From Mesodorylaimus sp. YZB2_4 (Eukaryota; Nematoda; Enoplea; Dorylaimida; Dorylaimidae), in contig JASANH010000652.1 in the NCBI GenBank assembly GCA_030248295.1, positions 124,001-188,000 on the forward strand: a stretch of DNA of 64,000 bases, written 5' to 3'. Shown piece after piece: positions 53,550 to 64,000 of this stretch (positions within the stretch are counted from its first letter, which is position 1; each line of letters opens with the position of its first letter). The position numbers and the translations under genes are program-made. The notes under the pieces were generated by a model. That model was given only the letters and a program-made list of their open reading frames with translations. It did not search any database and had not been told where the DNA came from.

Positions 53550-56500
53550 ATGCTTGGTCAAATAATGCTTGCTTTTGGTGCGGGTGCTCTCATGTTTTTC
53601 CTGCTCATGTGCACAACCACCGAATCCTTGCTTGCGACAAGGCGTCTGATAAGTATTCGCACCCCAGTAACCTCCTGTCCTTTCTAGGATTATGCCCAGC
53701 TGGACAAGTTGCCCATGTGGAAATGAGCAACAACATGGCTCGGCAGTGCATGCTGGGCCAACAAACATCGGTTTGCCCTCCTGGATATACTTGTCAACTA
53801 TCGAGCACTGGGCAAGGACTATGTTGCGGCATTCCAGGACAATGTCCATCAGGAAGCACGCCTTACACGGATACGTCAGGACGTCTACATAGCTGCTCGC
53901 CCTCTGTGCCAAACAGTTGCATTCGACCTGCGACATGCCAAGCTGCAGTTGGCGGCACACCTGGACAACACTTATGCTGCACAGCACCAATTGCAAGTGG
54001 ACAGTGTCCGACTGGGTATACTATGCAGAATAACCAAGTGATTTCATGTAACCCATCGTCACCAGCAGCTTGCGCATTGGGTGCGTCTTGCATGGCCTCA
54101 CCAGTTCAGCCAGCTCTATTCTTGTGTTGTCAGTTCGGCGGTGGGCCACCCGTGGCTGAACCACAGTACTGTCCAATCGGATATCGCCCACAAGGCAACG
54201 CCCCGATTCCGTGTTCGCCATCAGCGGGAACGAGTTGCGTGCCAGGCGCGCAATGCCTTCAGTCGCCCAGTCGACCCTCGATTTTCTATTGTTGCACCTC
54301 TTACAGTATGGAAGCCTCTCAATGCCCTCCCAATTACGCACTCCAAGACGGCACTTTGGTTCAGTGCAGTCCTTCGGCTCCGAGCTGTAAGCCACACGCG
54401 GCTTGTCTTCAGTCACCCAGCAATCCTAGCTTGTTTATTTGTTGTACTTATGGGGCGACACCAGCCTCACCGTGTCCCGTCGGATTTGTGCCACAGAACA
54501 ACATGGTGAACACATGCACTCCGTCAGCACCGAACTCATGCCAGTTTGGTTCTACTTGCTTACAGTCAGTAACTAACCCAGGCATGTACCTGTGCTGTAC
54601 ATCAACTGGTGCGAGTGCTGGTGTTCAACAATGTCCAACTGGGTTCATTCGTCTGGATAATCAGGTCACCCAATGCGACCCGGTCACGTTTACTCCGTGC
54701 CACGTGAACAACTTCTGTCTAGCCTCTGTTGGAGGGACGCCATCATCTAATTTATGCTGCACCAGCACAGTTGGTCCATCCTTCTTGCAGTGCCCGACAA
54801 ACTACTCACCCCAAGATGGTATTCCAATTCAGTGCAGTGTCCAGAATCCAAATCTTCGCTGCTCACCTTCGGCAACCTGTCTGGCGTCACCCGATCAACC
54901 GTCCGTCTCCATTTGCTGCGTCCCCTCTACTCCGACAGCGGGTCGATGCCCGAGTGGTTATTCTCTGCAAAACGGGATCGTATCCCAGTGCAGCCCATCG
55001 TTCCCCACCTGTCTGGCTGGTTCTCAATGTTTGCCCTCGGCCGTGAACCCTAGTTTCCATCTTTGTTGCACTGCAGCAGCGTCAGGCAGCATTGCTGAGT
55101 GCCCAGTCACATTCTCACTTCCCTCTACGACCCCTCAAGTGTGTATGCCGAATTCTGGATCGAGTTCATGTCCAGCAAACAGTCAATGCATTCAGTCACA
55201 AAACCAACCCGGTGTGTACATTTGCTGCCAGCCTGGTGGTCTGAGTGGCCAGTTCCTGTGCCCTGGAAATGGGCAGCCAGCCATGACCGGCTCGTCATTC
55301 ACATTCTGCTCATTGGGAGCAACGCCGTCGACGTGCTCGGCTGGATACGCCTGTCATCAAACTACTAATGCTCCAGGGGTGGCCATTTGCTGCACCTCAG
55401 GGGGTTTGGCTCCTACGTGTTCTGGGGGCGCCTCTCCAGTTCCATTAAGTTCGACTCCAGGCCACTATACTTATTGTACACTGACCAATCCAATCTGTCC
55501 GTCGGGCTCTACGTGCCAAACAGCAACCAACATGGTCAATACGCACGTTTGCTGCATGCCGGCTGGCACCAGTACTTCATACGCATGTCCTCGCGATTAT
55601 ACTCCATTGGTCGATCCAACTGGACTGGTCACATTCTGCAGCGCTGGCAGTAACACGTGCCCGTCACCAAGTACCTGTTTGCAAGCAGCCAACAACCCTC
55701 AATTCTATATTTGCTGTCAGTCATTCGGGCAGTCGGCAGCCCAGTGCCAATTGCCAGGCTCGACACCATTATTTATAGCCGGAGTGGTGCAGACCTGCGC
55801 TGGCCCATCGGCTTCCTGTCCTCAGATTGCTTACTCATGCCAACAGTCATCCAGTAACTTTCAATATATATGTTGCAGCACGGGTCCGCCCGGAGGCGTC
55901 CAATGCGCCAATGGCCAGCAATTATATCAACCTGGTACCATTACCTTTTTCTGCAACCCCGTGCTTAACCAGTGCCCTGCACAGTATGACTGTCTCCCGT
56001 CCACACTGTCCGGGCAACATGTCTGTTGCGCCAGATCAAGCTCAGGATGGCAATGTGTCAGTGGGAGACAACCGTTCCCAAACTCTCAGAACCCCCAAAC
56101 TTGTAGCCCCGCCTCCTCGATATGCCCGACTGGAACAGCCTGCGAATTGTCTTCTGTGCCTAACCAATTCATTTGTTGCGCCAGCTCAGCCATGTCGCAG
56201 CAGTCAAAATGTCCAGCTGGTGCTATCCCGTTTCTGGAAGGACTAGCGCCTAGAAGGTGCACCGGACCTTCGGACCTGTCCTGTCCAGCGCCATACACGT
56301 AAGAGCTCATTCTAGGAATGAATAATGCAAAGTCATAAAACTGGCCTGTTTTTAGGTGCGCTCCGTCTGATCAGCCTAACGTTTACATTTGTTGTCAATT
56401 TGGGTCGAATGCTGTCAGCACCATAATGCGCTGTTTCAGCGGTGCCCCAGCTTACGTTGCGCCAGGATCCACAGAACCGCAAAGATGCGCTATAGCTGCC

Positions 56501-57724
56501 CAGAACTGCCCACCTGGTTTTTCTTGTCAGGCTTCCAGTCAACCAGGGGTTACAGTCTGCTGCGGAGCCATCCAGCCAAATGCTCTTCTCTGCCCAGACA
56601 ACACTCCGGCTTTGATCCAAGGCACCACGCCACTCATTTGCAGCAATCCCGGCGTCTTCTGCCCACCACAGTTCGCCTGCCTCCAAACCCCAACATCCCC
56701 TGGTGTCCGAGTTTGCTGCTCGGTTAATGGACTGGGACCAGGTGCAGGAAGTCCCGCCCTCCCGCAAGTATGCGGCCCTGGTCAGCAGCCATTCTTCGTG
56801 AATAATCAGCCGCAGACGTGCCAAGTTGGGAATGCACAATCGTGTGCTGAGGGCTATATCTGCCAACAAGGAGCGGCAGGGGTTTACTATTGCTGCCAGG
56901 GACCACGGTGTCCGAGTGGGGTTACCTTGCTGGACACAAGTGGACATCCGCGATTCTGCAATCCTGCATCCAACTCGTGCCCGATGGGATCCACGTGTCA
57001 TCAGTCGGTGAACTTACCCGGCAATTACATTTGTTGTATGGTTAGCATCAGTCAGAGCCCAAGTTTAACCAGGTGTATTGGCCGTAGCACTTACATGCTG
57101 CCGAGTGGACGGCCTCAAATGTGCTTGGTGCAGGGAGCGAGTGTGTGTCCTGCTGGTACTGAGGTAAGTCAATCGGAAGTCCTTGCAGTGTCTAATATAG
57201 GCCAATTTTAGTGTTCTTCCTTCACCACGACGAATGAAATGGTCTGTTGTTCAAGCACTCCCGCAAGCATTGATTCTACTGGTGTTCCCGTCTGCCCCAT
57301 AGGCGATCCATATCGAGACCCCGTCAGTAAACTGTACCACTACTGTTCGGATACTAACTATGCATGCCCAGAGGGGTTCATATGCAAGCAAGCGCTGAAT
57401 AATGGTGGCCAATACGTGTGCTGCTCTGGAAAGGGAACGTGCCAAAAAGGATGGATTCCGTATCTCGATCAGCCCAGCAACCTTCCTATCCAATGTTCAC
57501 CCTTCGATAAAAATGCCTGCAAGCCGCCGGGTCCACCGTACAAGTGCCAACAATCGACAAAACCCGGCGAGTACCTGTGCTGCATGGAATCGGTCATAGC
57601 CATGAGTAGCGGGCATCGAAGTGGAGCGACCTATGACAACGAAACCATCGACAGTGAGATGTACAGGGTATCCACTACGACTTCACTCACAACACCTGCA
57701 CTCCGGTGGAGAAATGGAGGGTGA
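53550..57724 (+). CDS. Large extracellular protein with 24 Lustrin-type cysteine modules
   Basis: Exons are 53550-53643, 53688-56298, 56356-57163 and 57212-57724, giving 4026 nt and 1341 residues. The leader has the hydrophobic core IMLAFGAGALMFFLLMC. The rest is 24 consecutive modules of about 45-58 residues, each C-x(n)-C-x(n)-C-x(n)-C-x(n)-CC. Typical endings are YLCCTS and YICCQ, and spacers are rich in Pro, Ser, Gln and Asn. Sixteen whole modules sit in one 2.6 kb exon, and introns 2 and 3 fall inside modules 17 and 22. The first intron is uncertain: donor GTCTGA gives 44 bases and donor GTATTC gives 35, and both keep phase. The start lies 222 bases after the 5-module gene on the same strand, so the pair probably arose by duplication and may be co-transcribed. 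There is no membrane anchor at the C-terminus. A structural cuticle, eggshell or matrix protein is likely but unproven. Confidence 0.87.
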
Positions 57725-58945
57725 CTGCAATGAAGGATAGGGTCATGAGTTTGTACAGCTGTCCACATCTCTTTACTTATGCATGTGTGTTTCATACAAG
57801 ACAACTTCCGCGCAGTGATTTGTTCAAATTTGGAGCCCTTGTGATGATATCGATCAGCGTCAGATGCGTGGACTTACATCGCACACAGGTGTGTCAGATA
57901 GCTTCATAAACACATATTGTCTGTAAAAGTGCGGCCTTCAGAGAATAACATTGTCACAATGAAGCAGTCTACTGTACACAAAGGCCCAGACCTGCATGCA
58001 TGCTCCTGTAGTCAGGCAGGCTGTCTTCATTTACACTTCATGTGTATTTTGAACCAATCACATGTTGGATAGTGGCGCAGGCGCATGCGAGCGGTTGGAA
58101 CTGGATTTACATGGCCTCGCTGTTGCCCCTGTAAGCTTGATCTGCTATTTGGGGGGGTAACAACTGCGCAGGCTAGTAGTACGCCTGAACCTATTGTTAC
58201 TAAGCTTTTTCCATAAGCGCGTGCAAGTGTAATCAGTCGAAAAAATCCGGGGGAACTATGGTAGACGGAATCGGTCAAAGCAATGCCTACAAGTAGTGGG
58301 CATCGCGCGGTATATAAGGCTATCGACTATGGGGTATCTCCATGAGCGCGATGGCGATGGCTAGCACGCTGATTACTCCCTCATTTACATACGAGTATGC
58401 TGGGTAGTTGATTGCCAAACATGACACGGCCCAGCAACTCCCCGGGCACCTGCTGGGGCTGCTGCCATAGCAACTGAGCATACTACAATTTAGTCACGTC
58501 CTTTTTTGTTAGTCACCACTTCGATCAGGTCCATGATCGAAATAGAGGCACTTGTGTTTTTGCTCTTTGACTTGTTCCCAAGTCGATAACATTTTTTGAG
58601 TCTAATTTAGTTGGACAATCCGATTCGGGACACGATTGCGTGAGTATGAAACCGAAGTTAGCTAGCGATGCGTCCTTTGATGTTGTTTGCCAACCGACAA
58701 TCGTAGCGAAAAGCGCTGAAAGTAAGGCGAGCTATGAGAAGGGTGTCGTGTGCTTCTGAGAATTCACTTTTCGAATTCGAGTACTTGTTTTCTTCATCGA
58801 TTCCGTGCCCGGGTGTGCGTGTGTACAAATTCGCTGTGCCAAGGCGGAGCCCCCAAAATTAACCCCGAGATCGGCATCGGACCGGCTTGTCTCAAGCTAA
58901 CTTATCGTTAGGTGAGGCAGAGGTCAAAGATTGTGGGGTTGAGAG
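57725..58945. other. Intergenic region before the RhoGEF gene
   Basis: No gene is visible in 1.2 kb. A TATATAAGG at 58311-58319 sits in the core GGTATATAAGGC that is also present at 24139. The frame that follows, from ATG 58342, is only 21 codons with no clear continuation. The TATA sequence may be a promoter for the RhoGEF, about 0.6 kb upstream of its ATG, or for an untranslated RNA (inference). Confidence 0.4.
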
Positions 58946-61900
58946 ATGGACCAAGTGGATGATCGTGTTGCTGGGATGGAAATAGCCATTGGTTTGCTTT
59001 GGTACGAGGCTCAAGATGGCCTGTTGAAAGAGCGCTGCCATGAATTGGGCGAGCCAACGAGAGAGCAACAGGAGAAGCGGATTGTGCAGGTGCTTATGCT
59101 TGTGCTTTGCAAGGGATGGAAAGGGACCATGTGCTAGCTTACTGCCATACCCACGCTTCTAAAATGACCACTTCTCGTGCGTACGATCTGTCCCCCCCCC
59201 CCCCCCCCAAGACTTCAAAGCAGCTATGGCCTCATTGTCTGCTCTTTTCTGTCTCGTTTCAATCAATATGTGTAGACGGAAAGCGATTTTGCGCTGTCGT
59301 TTTGTGACCACGATTTCGATTTTTGTACCTCCTGTACATGCTAATAGGTAGGCTTATTATTGAGTCAGTCCGACCGGCGGCGGGCAGGCGGTGCGTGCAA
59401 ATTTGACCAGTCGCCTGGTCAATGTGGACGTGTCGTCTCTATGCTGCCTTTGTTGTTTACCTCGCTTCCGCCTGTCCAATGAGGCTTTGCAAGCGTGTAT
59501 TTTCGTAAAATTTAGCACACAAGCCCCCCGCGTAGCGGAAATAATGTGCTGTTTTCGTGCTAGCTACTTTGAGATGGGATGTGCATAGGTGGCGTGGGTG
59601 TCCAGGGAAGGGACAGCCGTGTATTTTTTATGGGCATCTATCCTGTATCTTGCATAGACATCTGCTTGCTTGCAGCATGCGCTTTTGGGTGTTGTTGCTT
59701 CTCTCGTATTTCTGCACATTCTGTAAATAACCACTGGTCAGATCCTTGACCGCTCGAGCGCGCGATACTGAAAGCAGTGTTTATGCAGTGAATTTGTGTG
59801 AATAGAGTCGGGTACCCTTTGTTGACACGAGGGCTCAGATCGGACATAGTTCGCGCACCTTTCTTGGTAGTTGACCTCTGAGAAGGAGTAAAGTGCGAGG
59901 AATCATGGGGCGGTGTACGCATCTTGTACAAATCTGTTCCTTTTCTATACACTGACCAGCTCTCAGAGTTTATCGAGTCCTTTTCTTGAATTTTCAGGTA
60001 TCTATGTATCTTTCCAAACTGATCTGAATCTCTCCGATCCTCATTCATTTCCACTCTCTATTCTTGCCCCATTACCAAATATGGACCATTGTGAGGAGGT
60101 ACTGTATGTCCCTCAGGGTATGACCTGTTCAGAACTAATGCATTTGTGTCTCTACAGCTTCAAACCTTCGTCGCGGATTTGAGAATGTCCGTTGAAAACG
60201 TGGTGACTAGCCTATCGCATATACAAGTCGAGGATCAGAACTTGAAGATGAGGATCGAGGGGATTGACACTAGATGCAAGAAGGATATCACGGACATTGT
60301 CAATACCATAAATGGATTGAAGGTGGATATCTGTAGTGGGCTCAGGTTAAAAATAGTTCAGGTTGCTTGCTGCCTTTTTAGGATGAACTAGGTCAAGTTA
60401 CACAAACGGTTCGTCAACTGCAACGACAACAAAATGAAATGAACCAACGGTTGTTTAATTGGTTCCAAAATCAGATTACTAGCGATCAAAAATTAGAAGA
60501 TTCAAAATCGATTTCAGTTCGGCGTTCACGAAGCGTCGATGTTATTCTGGCTGATCACGATTCGGGCATACACAGCACGAACGGGGGTGCCTTGACTGAT
60601 CCTAGCAGTAGTGCACAAAGTGGGCACACGTCGCCCACGAGCAATGCGCATTCTCCAATGACCGATGTCGTGGGCCAGAATCGAGTGCTGACGAGTAGTC
60701 TGAAACGACAGCTCTTTCCCTCATATTCCACACCCCTCTTGTGTCTGGATTTGATGAGCGATAGAGAGCGAGAGGACGACTCAGATTTTGAGGCTGCTAG
60801 CATGATGATGAAGAGAATGCAGCAGTGTCAAGTACAGCAGCAAGCAGCCAGCGGAGGACGGGCACCGACTGTGGTCAGAAGAGTCAGTAGAAGAACGTCG
60901 CAGGTAAGGAGCAGGGCAGCAGGAAGGTGTGACATGCGATGCTGAATTAAATAGAGCAGGAGCGTTTAACATTTAAGAATCGTCACGTAAAACAAATCGA
61001 GCCATTGAATCGAACCGATGCTCCTGAAAGTAAGTGCACTCTGTACAATAGGTTGCTATGATGATGAGTGATCCTGACCAATATTAGATGACGTGATCAA
61101 AATCCTGTCGGAGATCATTAATTCGGAACGGGCATACTGTAATCGGTTGTGGCACGTTCAAGCAAATATTTTTGAACCACTGAAGGAGGCCAATCTGGTT
61201 AGTCAAAAAGACCTGAAGTGAGTCTTTGCTTGGCGCTTGGTAATCTATTGCTAGAATACAGGTTTGATTTTCAGTGTCCTATTCCCTCATGAGCTGAAAC
61301 TAATCTACGAGCAGCATTGTGTGTTCTTGCACAAGTTGCAAACCCGCCTTTCGTCGTGGGAAGATGGAAATCAGGTTTTGATCATTGACATATTTCGACC
61401 CCAATTCGATGCCAGAGGATATCTAGCTTCCGTATATGCCGATTATGCTGGATCGTTTTCAAAAATTACTGACACGTTCAAGGTATGCGGGGCTATTAGT
61501 GTAGGAATGAGGGGTCGTCTCGAAGTGGCACCATTGCTTGCATGTATACGTACTCTGGCATGGGGGTGGGGGATAACCCTAGCAAGCGGTATGGGAAGGT
61601 CTCTGAATTATGATGGCCATGTCCCTATCTACCGTACTTTCTGTGTGCGACTGCAGCTGACAATTCCATATGCTGTGCTGCTACAGTTTTTCTGATGCCC
61701 AAGGCCGCGGATTGTGAGTAGGTATCTCAAAAAACCATACCTACGTACTTGGGACCATCTCCTCAGAAGCCCTGAACTAGGCACAGCAGTATCCATTTCA
61801 GGAAAACTTTCTAAAGAACACTGATTTAATAAAGTTTCTGAAAACGCGTGCGATTTCACGTCAAGCAAAGGATTTAGAAGCTGATTTAAGATTGGACGAT

Positions 61901-63910
61901 TTCCTCATCATACCCTTGGAAAGAATAACCTACTACATTTCGGCACTAAAGGTGAGGCCGTCAGATTTCTGATTAGGCAAGAGTTTTTCACCATGCTTCT
62001 TTTAGAAATTGCCCCTATCGGCGCAGTCAGAGCAAGATAAACAGCAACTGTCGAATGTGATTGGAAATTTGGAGGAAGTAGCTGCTGAGATCAATGGCTG
62101 TATCAAGAGGACTCTGTCATCTGCCAACGCTGAGTTATCACCGGATCGAGAAGATCAGAGCGATTCGTCGAATGGTCGTCCTATTAGGTAGGAAGGGTTG
62201 TGTGCAGGGTCTTTGGGAGTGTCTCTCTGTCAGGCGTGCGCAGCCAAAAGACTCAGGATAGTCTGATAACCCCACTATTTCACTACGATTCCATTTAGGA
62301 AACGATACAGCAAGAAGCAGTCATCCGCTGTCGATTCTCCCTCGTCAGTCCTCAATCGCACCGACTCAGCGGCGAGAAGAGCGAGGAGTGCAGCTGCCCT
62401 TGCGAAAAGGCAACTGCAACAGCAGCTGCAATGCGTACAGGAAAATCTTACCATTACTCCTCCAACTCACGCTGCGAAAGCACAGAGTGCACCGACCGCT
62501 ACTTCATCAGGCAGTCACATGGAAGTGATGAAGACTTTCCCTCGGAGACACGCCAGACAGGACAGATATTGCTCCGATCTTGGTTTCACTAAGGAAACGC
62601 AGGAACGATTTTTGACTTTTGGTCGGGGTGAGAACTCGATGGGAGATCATAACAGGTGAGAGACTCTAATTTTGACGGACTAGGCATCTTCATGTGAGAA
62701 TCTTTTCTTGTGGAGTCTTACTGTGCTATTCATGCATTAACTGTCATAATCTCACAATCAGACGGTCTTGTTTGCTAGACTCTGTCAACAACTAGTGATA
62801 AGGTCCTGCACTAGCTGCGCGAGTGCTCATCTCGAAATGACGCATTTATAACTTCATTTTCGAGCACCATTTTATTTATTGCAGCTCGTCTTCGACCGGA
62901 TTCGCCAGTGGTATTGCAGAGAAAGCACTCGTTAGGTCGTCAACGTCAGCAATTGTTTCAACACTCGAAAAGAGCAAACACGAAAACTTTCATAGCGAAC
63001 CGGATTTATCTCAAGCCACGAGCACCTCGACAGAAGACAGTGCATCACTGTTACGAACCAGCGACGAGGCTGGCAGTGAGAGAATGCCAATTACGATCAA
63101 AGAGTCCAGGCGAGAATCATCGCCGCCGCCAATGCCCTTATTGAAGCAACGGAGTCGGCGGTACACGACCAACAATGTGGTCCCTATCAGTTACACGCAT
63201 TCTGGAGACTTCGACGCGTGGCATGTCAACGACAACAGGATGAACGATCAGATGAATTATCGCGCGACCTCGCTGTCGCCGTCACGGTCAGTCTCCATGA
63301 AGGTGGCGCCAAACGATCCGTACGCCAACGAAATGGCCAATATGAGGAAAGTGAAATATGCCAAGTCGGGCTCGTCGACCAAGAGTGTGCATTCACTGAA
63401 GAACAGCTTGGCTGCATTCTTCTCTAAACGCAAGAATGAACAACGATTTGGGACGAATATGAACCCAGTTGGAGTGTCCCCATCGTCGACAATGGCACGT
63501 ATTCCCGGCGGGACATCGTACTCGTATTGGCCTGGTTCCTACGGCGATAGCAGTTCCGAAATGGGAAGTGTGCGAAGCACGACCCTAACATTGGCCTCGA
63601 ATCCGAATGTGCGTCTATTGGCAGGGAGCATACCACGTCCCCAATACATACCCTCGCCGCAGCAGCGTCGAAGTGGTGCTCAACCTTATGGTAAGCGGAG
63701 ACGCTCGAAAGTTTTTTGTGAACTGAAATGACTGAAGGAGCCTGTCGTTTAGGCTTCGACTATCGACGAGATTCTTTCGAAAGTGTGCAATCGGGCGTGG
63801 CGCAAAGACGAAACGGAGAGGGGGCATTCACCACCAACTCGCCCTTGTACTGGTGGCACAAAGAGAAAGAGCCCTTTCAACAAGGCAGTTCCGATTTTGT
63901 AGAGGTGTGA
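58946..63910 (+). CDS. Rho guanine nucleotide exchange factor (DH domain) with N-terminal coiled coil
   Basis: Exons are 58946-59089, 60158-60322, 60382-60903, 60960-61029, 61088-61217, 61275-61482, 61802-61951, 62006-62187, 62299-62655, 62885-63690 and 63753-63910, giving 2892 nt and 963 residues. Residues 1 to about 135 are charged and heptad-like (QQEKRIVQLQTFVADLRM, RQLQRQQNEMNQR), suggesting a coiled coil. A Ser-rich linker follows. A DH domain spans about 301-495: it opens with DVIKILSEIINSERAYCNRL and closes with FLIIPLERITYYISALK at 447-463, the conserved last helix that contacts the GTPase. DH domains catalyse GDP release from Rho-family GTPases. I see no PH domain after it; instead there are about 460 residues rich in Ser, Arg and Pro, ending DFVEV. 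The subfamily is not certain. ARHGEF33-like architecture is possible. The exon at 62299-62655 has no Met-initiated frame but reads open in phase. Confidence 0.87.
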
Positions 63911-64000
63911 TAAGTGGACGCTTTATACGAGTAGTGGATAGGCCTGCATGGCTTCTTATTGTATGAATCAGTTCTGCGTGCCAAGTGTTGTTCGCTGTGG

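Noticed and set aside
53027-53700. One continuous Lustrin gene covering both the 5- and 24-module parts
   Set aside because: The first gene ends in a stop at 53328, and the second begins with its own hydrophobic leader at 53550, in phase with its module exon.

Overview
The window is nuclear DNA from an animal, almost certainly a nematode. Its genes are split by many introns, mostly 45-60 bases long with GT...AG ends. It encodes a LIN-29-type zinc-finger protein, an ODR-2/HOT-like Ly6 protein and two proteins built of the six-cysteine 'Lustrin' modules that are abundant in nematodes. It also carries tRNA-derived SINEs and long G-tracts. I cannot name the species. No prokaryotic, organellar, viral, CRISPR or toxin feature was seen. 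All gene models below are spliced by eye; every junction was checked for GT/AG ends and reading phase, and each complete model divides exactly into codons. Layout, left to right: 1-7.7 kb has no recognisable gene and is strongly G-over-C skewed, with a small inverted-repeat element and a T-rich degenerate repeat array. 7.7-16.4 kb (+) is a lin-29 homologue (about 692 aa, six C2H2 fingers). Its 4.7 kb first intron hides a second, phase-compatible first exon, and its last intron holds a SINE. 16.4-20.9 kb is repeat-rich intergenic DNA. 20.9-22.5 kb (+) is a three-exon secreted or GPI-type Ly6 protein of 204 aa. 22.5-25.4 kb is SINE-rich and has an orphan TATA box followed by a possible first exon. 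From 25.5 to 49.1 kb lies a cluster of four organic anion transporter (OATP/SLCO) paralogues, A and B on + and C and D on -, mirrored around a ClC-2-type chloride channel gene (37.1-42.1 kb, +). All four OATPs have ten exons with the same intron phases, and exons 2, 6 and 9 have identical lengths (230, 145 and 65 nt). 51.3-57.7 kb (+) holds two neighbouring Lustrin-module genes, one with 5 modules and one with 24. 58.9-63.9 kb (+) is a RhoGEF with an N-terminal coiled coil, a DH domain and no visible PH domain. The genes do not form one pathway. The functional groupings are the OATP array, a local family expansion of multispecific transporters sharing an N-terminal motif and interrupted by an ion channel, and the pair of Lustrin-module extracellular proteins. 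Repeats sit in introns and between genes. They include a modular tRNA-derived SINE, a second tRNA-like family, and short elements bounded by a 20-base terminal inverted repeat; the two OATP B introns of about 800 bases are large because of SINE pieces.
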